From Ampullaceana balthica (lineage: Eukaryota; Mollusca; Gastropoda; Lymnaeidae): a DNA stretch of 64,000 nt. The DNA is taken from contig CALYLW010000700.1 in NCBI GenBank assembly GCA_944989445.1, positions 188,501-252,500 of the forward strand, written 5' to 3'. Shown here piece by piece: positions 56,284 to 64,000 of the stretch (the first letter of the stretch is position 1; every line of letters begins with the position of its first letter). Made by a program: the position numbers and the translations under genes. A model generated the notes under the pieces. The model made no database searches. It was not told the origin of the DNA and saw nothing but the letters and a program-made list of their open reading frames with translations.

Positions 56284-57719
56284 CTAAGACACCACGAATT
56301 CCTCGCAACCTGCACCATTGGCCCCTGAAGCTGATTTCTTGCCATCTGGACAACATCCATATCTTGTTCCCTTGCATCCGCCGACTAAAGTCACCGGCTG
56401 ACAACCCAGGCCATTGGCTCCCGAAGCTGATGTCTTGCCATCTGGACAACATCCATATCTTGTTCCCTTGCATCCGCCGACTAAGGTCACTGGCCTACAA
56501 CCCAGGCCGTTGTCCCCTGAAGCTGACGTCACGCCATCTGGGCAGCACCCATACCTTGTTCCTGCACATCCGCCTATTTTGATGCAGTTCTCCTTGTTGG
56601 GCCCAGCAGACGTCTTGCCGTCTTCACAGCAGCCATATTGTGTCCCTTTACAACCTCCAAGTATCACTGAAAATATGTGATCAAAAAATTTAAAATTAAA
56701 ATAAATTGCTGAAAAAATTAAGGAGTCGTGTGTCTGTAAAAACTTATTACTCAAACATTATTTAATGTGTTTGATGCAGGAATTTTGTTGAAAACGAAGT
56801 TCGCGAACTTTTGAAGAAATAGTCCTTAATTTAAATATTAATATAAAAGTTTGTATTATGTTAAATTATTTTCCTAGAATAGCGGCGCAGGAACATAGGC
56901 TGGCTCATTTGTTTAAAAGATTTTAAAAATTAGTTTATTGCTTTATATTTTTATGATACTTTGACATCTTATTTAGTGTCAATATTAATTCTTAGTTTAA
57001 ATGCAATTCAAGGTTATTTAAAAGATTCAATGTTTTTCTATAAGGGCCTTTAAATTTAATTATATCTTTAGAAAAATTTGAACTAGTTCTTTAAATTATA
57101 TTGAAATTTTAGAGATGTTTGCATTAACTTGTTCAAATATTGAATGGGGTGTATAAAGTAATGCATACATTTCAATGTTCTTTTAGAACAATTTAAAAAT
57201 GCTTTTATTTTCTGGATATGATTTCGTTGATTTATTTTATCATTCGCGTTTTTCTTGAAATTTGAGAAATTAGATTTAAATATCACTTTAAAGTATCTTG
57301 AAAATTCTATTTTATGTTTAAAATTTATTGACCAGTGCGTTTTTCAGGTTAACAGTTGTAAGTCATGGGCTAAATGTAAACACAATTTTGTGTATCGATG
57401 TTTTGTAGAAATCTGATATCGAACAAATCGGAACCCTATCTGTAATTGGATCCAATTAAGAAACTAAATGCTAGAAGAATGGGTACACCACAAGGGATTG
57501 AGATTTTGTTAAACGAAATGAGCATATCTTCATCAGGGAATGCGATCTCAATCAAGTATCATGTCCCTCTAGGCAACAGGATTATTTTGGGTTATGGGAT
57601 CCGGTCGCAGGTTAGGGAAAGGGAAAATATGAGAACAACGAACTTTTACCTGCTCCAAATGATTCACTGCATCCCAGAGCCAAAAGAGTGACGCAAAGGA
57701 CAACTTTTGACGAAAGCAT
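56284..57719 (-). CDS. Gene B2: secreted papilin-like cysteine-repeat protein (150 aa, 4 repeats)
   Basis: Join of 57719-57650 (70 nt) and 56666-56284 (383 nt), minus strand. Exon 1 encodes a signal peptide (MLSSKVV start, LCVTLLALGC core, SFGAG end) and stops at donor GCAG|GTAAAA, phase 1. The acceptor is ATTTTCAG|TGATAC. Exon 2 holds cassettes GGCKGTQYGCCEDG.., GGCAGTRYGCCPDG.. and two GGCKGTRYGCCPDG.. units joined by PVTLV. It ends CEEFVVS at the stop 56284-56286. Cassette one is shorter (C-x6-CC-x13-C, ending ENC), like the second cassette of B1. The last two cassettes come from a 96-bp near-identical DNA repeat. The ATG follows an acceptor (ACATTACAG|) by ten bases, so translation starts in the second exon of the transcript. 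The function of the secreted product is unknown. Confidence 0.8.
56325..56515 (-). repeat. 96-bp in-frame repeat inside B2 exon 2
   Basis: CTTGCCATCTGGACAACATC, CATATCTTGTTCCCTTGCAT and CCGCCGACTAA occur at about 56338 and again 96 bp later (about 56434) with very few differences, encoding two 32-residue cassettes. Confidence 0.9.
56667..57649. other. B2 coding intron
   Basis: GT-AG intron of 983 bp, AT-rich. The 81-codon plus ORF at 57446-57691 overlaps exon 1 antisense and has no motif. Confidence 0.6.
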
Positions 57720-57729
57720 TTTCTTCAGC

Positions 57730-59678
57730 CTGTAATGTTTAGTAAAGCATGAGATAAGTACCGGTCTGAAGTTTTTGGAGTGTAAGAGTGTTGTACAGTT
57801 TGAGTTTAAGGAATTGAACATGAAGACACGGTAATTTTAGTGACATCCTTACAACGTGCGGGAGTTGAGGTGGGAGGGGGGGGGGAGGTTATAGAAAGTA
57901 TGAAATTAAAATCAGGAGAATGTGATGGCCAATGGCCAGATAAGGTCATTCCTGTCAAATTAACCAGCCTGGCACTACCATCTTACAAGACCTGAAGTTA
58001 CATTCACTTTTACAATCATTGCATTTTCTTTTCTTGACATTAAAATGTTGTACATAGTTTAGTTATTGAGATGCTTTTAATATGTTGGATGAACAGCAAT
58101 ATATTCTAACTATGTCTTGTTCTACTATTGTATAATATGAATATTGGCAACTAGGGGTTTATTATTTTGTTTAAACTTAATCATTGTTATACAGTTTTTG
58201 TTAACTTCAATTTTTAAACTTAAATTCTGTGTATAAAATTACATTTTTATTATAAAAACTAGGTTATTCTGGGGTTCCTACGGTGACCACTTTTTTTCAA
58301 AAGCACAAGTAACTTACGTGAATGTTATTGAATGCGTTCGGATCAGTGTGACCGACTACCACAAATTGGTATGTGAAAGAGTTTAATAAAACAAAATGAA
58401 TAATTAAATTTTAGACCATTAGTATTATATATTTTTCACAAAATTTCTTTATATTTCACTTTTCGAAAATTATAATATAAGCTCAAACAATGACATCATT
58501 GTCACGTTTGAATCACGAGTGGGATGACGGATAGGTCACGTGAATGAAAGCGCGGGAAGAAAGGGGGAAGACGGTTCGATAGTGTTTTCAAGATGGCTAG
58601 AATGTAGTGATGATGTCTCCACGAAGTGTAACCTCAATTTGATATTTCTGTACATTGTGTCCATATTAAAGTTATTTTGTTGACAATAGTATTTTAAGGA
58701 TTCATTGCACGAAAGTTTGTGATATGTGAGAACGCCTACAATACATATAAAAGCAAACCATTTACAATCATATAATATTTTTCGGCGAGAAACACCACAC
58801 GCTCTGTTAATCTCGAAACCAAAATGATCATCATTTTACGTCTATATTTTCAATTTTTTTGAAAATTATAATGATGTCCCTTAGCGTTACAGAATGAGAG
58901 TTCAATAAAAAGAATCAACAATTAAATTTTATTTCATTAGAATGATTTATTTTTCACAAAATTCCTCTATATATCCCTTTTTCCAAAATTAAAATATAAG
59001 CTCAAACAATGACGTCATATAATATTTAACGGCGAGAAACACCACACGCTCTGTTAATCTCCAAACCAAAATGATTATCATTTTACATCTATATTTTCAA
59101 TTTTAAAAAAAATACTCTGATTATGTCCCTTAGCATTACAGAATGAGTGACCTGGGTTTTTATTTTGCTTATTTGTATATTGATCCCCTTTATTTGATTA
59201 ACTTAACTCTTTTGTTATCTGGGCACCTTGTTGCAATGTCAATAAGTTGAAAAGACGAATATTTATTTTTAAAGTTTAAAATGCGTTTATTTTTCATTAC
59301 TCAGAGATTTTATCAGTAGTATTAGTGAACATATTTTAATGGGACATTTCTGGCAACGACCTGTAGCACATAGATTCAGTTTTTGAAAGTGTCCTGTGTA
59401 ATGTTTTAATGATTTTTTTTTACATGTTGATGATAAGTGAACGTCAATAAAGAGGAAACAGTTGCTAACATTTTTAAATTAATTAAATTTGCTAGTGTTT
59501 CTCCACCGGAGTGATTGTGCGACATCCTCTAACATATCCGTAAAAATCATACGGCTTAAAATGTACCTTTCGACGACAACCTCCGAAAAAAGACATTTTA
59601 AAAATTCAAATAATTATTTAACTTTCAAAAGTTCATTTTGACTTTGACAAAGGGATAAGTAAGCCTGCTAGTACTCAC
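57730..59678 (-). other. Predicted intron in the B2 5' untranslated region
   Basis: It lies between the donor ACT|GTGAGT (59679) and the acceptor at 57730. It contains a family B Helitron (58259-59170) and a poly-G run near 57880. The rest is AT-rich without recognised features. Confidence 0.5.
58259..59170 (-). mobile_element. Non-autonomous Helitron, family B, with an internal duplication
   Basis: The minus-strand 3' end reads CACCGTAGGAACCCCAGAAT then AACCTAG|T (CTAG at 58262-58259). The 5' region shares ACCCAGGTCACTCATTCTGT and AATGCTAAGGGACATAAT with 55064-55331. GAGAAACACCACACGCTCTG .. TTAATCTC occurs twice (58790, 59034) and the CTCAAACAATGACNTCAT block also twice, so about 240 bp was duplicated within the element or two copies are nested. 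Confidence 0.65.
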
Positions 59679-60450
59679 AGTGGTGACCTGGCTTGGGTGA
59701 CAGAAAAAATTGACGTCAAGATTTCCCGAACGGCACAAGAGACGCTTGGTGTGAATGTTCTGTGAACGTCCCATTCTTTTATACGTTTGTTTAGTTCGTT
59801 TACCCACCCAGGCCGTGCCCTGTTGTTGAATTGGCAAATTCGAATCTTAATGTACCATTGATTTCATCTTTTATCAGAGTATTTGTTCATGCGGGTAGTG
59901 ATTATGCTAAGTTCATTTAGGAACCGAAGATCGGGATGTGACAATAAGGGTAGAGTCGATTTTGAGGTACTGCTAAATATAACACTTTCTGACGGTAAAT
60001 TAACAAAAGAAACAACACATTATCATTACTTAATTTATTTAGGTATCATACATAGTCAATTTTTAATCACAAAATAAAATAATCCCTCACAAATACAATG
60101 ACATATTTCATACTTCAAAAGTTATATCGAGCGTCGATATTAAAAAATAATATTTATTAAACGATACCGTAATCGCTCGCTCCAACTATGGATGTAGTAC
60201 ATCATTTACAAAAGCTAAACAAACTCGCAAAGTTTTATTTCAGTCACACGTTTGATCTGAATTAACGGGATGACAAGAAGCGGGTGTTAAACATCAAGTC
60301 TTTGTTGATGGGATTGTGTTGGCTTTGCTCTTTAACCTCCAACATATATGATTGTTTATTATTTCTAACTTATATCGGTAGTCATCAGTGAAACTAGTCA
60401 CACAGTCAATCAGTCGGCAGGTAATTATCGCAATGTTTGCCAAGCCCTGT
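59640..60450 (-). repeat. B-gene upstream duplication block, B2 copy
   Basis: Partial homology to 26930-27700 and 9450-10350: TTTTATACGTTTGT versus TTTTATATGTTTGT, TTCGAATCTTAATG versus TTTGAATCTTAATG, then GTAGTCATCAGTGAAAC and CACAGTCAATCAGTC against CAGTCATCAGCCATTGAGTC. Confidence 0.55.
59679..59783 (-). promoter_or_regulatory. Candidate promoter and non-coding first exon of B2
   Basis: TATAAAAG at 59783-59776 (minus strand) is followed 97 bases later by the splice donor CACT|GTGAGT (exon edge 59679). A transcription start near 59750 is inferred, giving an exon of about 70 bases. Context and layout match the B1 promoter. Confidence 0.6.
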
Positions 60451-60603
60451 TAGTCAGTGTTAATTTTTTTAGCAATTATACTTTGTCATACAAGTGCACA
60501 CAGAGAGCCTAAATAAGTCCAAAAAAAACAAAACAACTTTGGTGCAGGTGTACTGCAGAAACACCCCATCCCATAAGTAAGTCTGTAAGGTCTACTACAA
60601 CAT

Positions 60604-60850
60604 TGTGTCTACTACTACAGTGTGCCTACTACTACAGTGTGCCTACTACTACAGTGTGCCTACTACTACAGTGTGTCTACTACTACAGTGTGCCTACTAC
60701 TACAGTGTGCCTACTACTACAGTGTGTCTACTACTACAGTGTGTCTACTACTACAGTGTGTCTACTACTACAGTGTGTCTACTACTACAGTGTGTCTACT
60801 ACTACAATGGTGTCTACTACATCTGAGTGTCTACTATACAAACGTGTGTA
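60604..60850. repeat. 17-bp minisatellite, about 13 copies
   Basis: The unit TGTGCCTACTACTACAG (or TGTGTCTAC..) has a strict 17-bp period from 60604 to about 60808, then decays. All three plus frames are open because 17 is not a multiple of three. Not coding. Confidence 0.95.
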
Positions 60851-61125
60851 TACAATGGCAGTTAATTTTAAACCACATTTTTTTCCAATAATACATTTGA
60901 CTTATTACGGTGGTAGCTGTTTCTACGCCATTTGATCTGCGTTAACATCTGTGTTGTTTTGACTAATTCGACTCTTATTTCTAACCATTTTTATGTATTG
61001 CCCTTTAGAAATATTGAAATAAACATATTCTGTCCAAATGGTTTTGTTTACCAGGACATTTTATCTTCTGGGCCTATGTCTTTCGTGGCTTTTTAAAATG
61101 TTTTTATTTTGATAATAAAAGCATG
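60851..61125. other. Intergenic spacer
   Basis: No feature recognised. Confidence 0.4.
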
Positions 61126-61972
61126 TTCTAGAGCAGTGCTTCTCAAATTTTTAGTATGGCGGTGCGGCAGTAATTTTTTGCGGCAGGGACCGGCGCACTT
61201 TTTCCTCTGTACTGACGTGGTAGCGAAAGTAGCTCCTATATGTCTTACAGCCCTAAAACATTTGGCATGAATTCAACTTGTTTTATTCTACATGTCATCG
61301 AAATTTGTGAAAAGAAATAATCTTAAAACTTGATTTTTTATTTACGATTGTCTCCATTCGTATAAAATGTTTTTAAGTTGATAGTGTTTTAATAAATTTG
61401 GTATTCTGGCTTAGGCCTAAGTTTCAACAAATGATCACTCAAAATATAATGAGCCTGCTTCTTTTTTGCAAGTTTAGAAAGTCGAGGCTCAAATGATGAC
61501 AATGCTACACGCAATGGAGAATGAAAATTCATACTTTTCCCATACTTTGTTTTAACAATGCTCGCATGCTCTCACATAGGTAAGATGAAGGAAATGGAAC
61601 AAGATCATTAAGGGCAATTTCTGCAAGTTTAGTATATTCTGCACTACAGTGAATCCAAAAGGATACATAAGAGGTCAGAGTTCCGAAATTCATTTTAAAC
61701 ATTTCATACGCAGTTATTATGACTACATATTGAAATAAATGTAGAGTTTTAAAAAATTAAAATTAATCTAATTTATTTTTAATTATTTGTTTTATTTTAT
61801 GTGCTTTTGTAGAAAACACATTTTATATGGCTAGTTTGTATTAATGTTTGCAAATGGAGGATTTTAATTAGATTTTTCTTTCCTTTCTGATACCTTCTGC
61901 CGACCAGCGGCTGAATGCCCATGCACAGGCACCGGTCCCCGAACCACCACTTTGAGAAGCACTGTTCTAGAG
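61126..61972. mobile_element. hAT element (831 bp) with exact 8-bp target duplication
   Basis: Element 61134-61964 begins CAGTGCTTCTCAAATTTTTA and ends ACCACTTTGAGAAGCACTG. TTCTAGAG flanks both sides (61126-61133 and 61965-61972). The ends match the 188-bp MITE at 1979-2166, and the subterminal GCGGCAGGGACCGGCGCACT and TACTGACGTGGTAGCGAAA are also shared. The interior is AT-rich with no readable transposase, i.e. a longer internal-deletion derivative. Confidence 0.9.
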
Positions 61973-62450
61973 GACGGAAAACATTAAATATTAATTTTAA
62001 AATATATCTGTAGGATAAAATGGTACTTTATAACAAGACAAAAATTTAAAATGTGTTCAGGCAAAGAGGGGCATATAGTGGTGCAACATTCTTCACAGTC
62101 GACATAGTGTAACAGAAGGCATTAACGTTGTGTAAAATAATGTCTTCTTCCTCTTGCTAGTTGAGCATTTCCTTGTTGAACGTGCTACGGTTAAAGCATT
62201 GTGGGACAGCGGTTAAAAGAAAAGAAAACTCCATCCCCCACCCGCCCCCAGTGACGATTCACCACATTTCTACTTCCAAGACTTTAATCGTCTGTATTCT
62301 TCTTTTATGTCTCAACGGCCCAAGATCAATACTTTGATCATTATGGCTCATAGGATTGTTGATATGGTGTAAACACGTCCATGGGTTTGGCACTTTGTAG
62401 GGCTGCTTATGGGGGAGGGGGGTTGTAGTAACTGGTGGCTGGGCATCAAG
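61973..62450. other. Intergenic DNA, nothing recognised
   Basis: AT-rich, with C-rich and G-rich runs near 62235 and 62412. Confidence 0.4.
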
Positions 62451-62671
62451 AGGCAATAGACACAGTAATGGGAAACAGGAGGCAATGGACACAGATATGG
62501 GCAACAAAAGGCAATGGGCACAGATATGGGCAACAGGAGGCAATAGACACATCTATGGGAAACAGGAGGCAATGGACACAGATATGGGCAACAAGAGGCA
62601 ATGGGCACAGATATGAGCAACAGGAGGCAATAGACACAGCTATGGGAAACAGGAGGCAATGGACACAGACA
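62451..62671. repeat. 29-bp minisatellite, eight copies
   Basis: The unit AGGCAATGGACACAGATATG, GGCAACAGG recurs every 29 bp from 62451. Variants alternate (TAGACACA, GGGCACAG, GAAACAGG), giving a higher-order pattern. Long ORFs on both strands across it are repeat artefacts. Confidence 0.95.
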
Positions 62672-64000
62672 GATGCGTCAATTGTTGTCGCTTCAAGTGA
62701 TCATTTTTAAACATCTAGTACAGACGAACGAAAACAAATAGCAAGATTGATGTTTGGAATAAACGATGCATGTAAATTTTTAGAACTTTAATAATACTAT
62801 AACAATAAACAAAAATAATTAAATCTAAAACACAAATTTAAGATATCACATAGCCGTTTCTTCCCTTGTGGTCTTCATATGTTTTAGAAATTCTATTTTA
62901 AAAAAAGTTAAATTAGCTTTTTATATAAATACAACAACGTAATTCCCCCTGCTAATGTGTTCCACTTATTTAAGGTAATTCTCATACCGTTTAACACATC
63001 AGTAAACATAGAACATTGAGGTCAATGAGCCTGAAACAAAAGTTGCCTTAACGGTAGCTTCATTTAAATGTTCACATACAGAATAAATCGTGCCACTAGC
63101 TAGCTATCTAAAAGTAATCACAGTGGTGGGATGATGTAGTTAGTAGTACAATAGAAGTAACGCTTCAAGCCCCCGCAGGGTTTTAGCAAAATACATCACT
63201 AAATAAATTGTGATAGAATTCAAAGATTTGTAACTTATAAAATCGGTCACTTTTAACGGGGATAGAACAATGTAACTTATTTTTTGTTTACAGACTTACA
63301 AATATTGCTGATGCGTGTATAACAGGTAGCCTGAGATCGTATGATTTAAAAATCATCTTTTCACGGGGCGGAGTTCTTTTCAAAATGATTTACCTCGGCT
63401 ACTTATCTGTATATGGGTTAACATGCTTCGTCTGAATTAATATTTAAAGTGTTTATTTGTTATAAGTTGTATTAATTTTATTTGATTTACATCTAACTGC
63501 CCCTTGTTTCTGTTCAACTTTTTAGTCTCCGCAGAGGCATCACTGACAATAATCATTATACAACTCTGATCTTTCAGGGGAGCTTAATGGTTTTTTCGGT
63601 TATATTTTGTTGTGCCAAGCATTACGTCCCCAGATTAACATGTTTTAATTAATAATTAATTCATTTATTTAATTATTATTTTTCACCATTAAATCGTGAT
63701 AACTAAATATTTTACACGTGGAATATTCTTATCATTTAAACTTTTTATTTTGTTTACGTTTTTATAAGAATAAAGATAAAAATGTATATTTCATCAGAGA
63801 CATTTTTTTAAAAATTTATTTTTTAATTTTGATGAACAGAAAGTTTCTCGAAATACAAATCACAGAGGTGTCATAAAACTAATTTATAATACAACGAGCT
63901 TAGCGAATAGCTTTGTTTAATTAGAACTTCAGTTAGATGATAACGGTTTACAGAGATACAGACCATATTTTAAACAATGACAATAGAAACACAATAATTG
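62672..64000. other. Intergenic DNA to the window end, nothing recognised
   Basis: AT-rich. No gene, terminal inverted repeat or tandem repeat was recognised. Confidence 0.45.

Noticed and set aside
60603..60935. Three overlapping plus-strand ORFs rich in Tyr, Leu, Thr
   Set aside because: A 17-bp repeat without stops keeps all frames open; no signal, start context or second copy.
62259..62710. ORFs of 91-103 codons on both strands
   Set aside because: They translate the 29-bp minisatellite; repeat artefacts.

Overview
The window is nuclear DNA of an animal, most likely a gastropod mollusc. Coding sequence is sparse and split by GT-AG introns. The intergenic DNA is AT-rich and packed with micro- and minisatellites and with eukaryotic transposons: hAT, Helitron, tRNA-derived SINEs and a LINE tail. 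An intronless rhodopsin-like chemosensory/peptide-type receptor pseudogene is of a kind expanded in gastropods. No bacterial, organellar or viral gene was recognised. The species call is inference.

The biological core is a one-strand (minus) array of small secreted cysteine-repeat genes and their relics across about 57 kb. Each repeat is about 32-35 residues with the spacing C-x6-CC-x13/14-C and a GCCxDGxTxAxG core, resembling the short cysteine cassettes between domains of papilin. Four copies read intact: A1 (306-3547, 85 aa, 2 repeats), B1 (25965-26661, 124 aa, 3 repeats), A2 (41970-44596, 158 aa, 4 repeats) and B2 (56284-57719, 150 aa, 4 repeats). All share one architecture: a signal-peptide exon of 70 or 73 coding bases, a phase-1 intron, and one exon holding every repeat. 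A splice acceptor sits 7-10 bases before each ATG, which implies a further non-coding first exon. Candidate TATA boxes plus donor sites for that exon are found upstream of all four. A truncated copy (A3, about 51885-52012) and three decayed papilin-type relics (7936-8160, 16775-17110, 37340-37680) complete the array. Duplicated flanks show that genes and promoters were copied together: 4330-5200 with 45830-48560; 9450-10350 with 26930-27700 and 59640-60450; 6920-7130 with 16288-16490. At 9.45-10.35 kb a B-type promoter region survives without its gene.

Region by region: 0-5 kb gene A1, its introns and promoter; 5-10 kb a SINE, Helitrons, MITEs, relic C1 and the orphan B promoter; 10.5-13.9 kb a diverged array of about 310-400 bp units with a LINE tail; 13.9-24.4 kb hAT elements, Helitrons, repeat D and relic C2; 26-27 kb gene B1; 28-30.5 kb a nearly complete hAT element; 31.5-33.3 kb the inverted second locus of the 310-bp family and a 55-bp tandem repeat; 35-37.2 kb a hAT element; 37.3-39.8 kb relic C3, a SINE and the receptor pseudogene; 41-48.5 kb gene A2 with its duplicated upstream region, split by a hAT insertion; 49-53 kb minisatellite, hAT, A3 and repeats; 54.7-60 kb Helitrons, gene B2 and its promoter; 60-64 kb minisatellites, a hAT MITE and otherwise featureless DNA.

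Genes were read by eye, without alignment or transcript data. Exon joins rest on GT/AG sites and frame agreement between paralogues.
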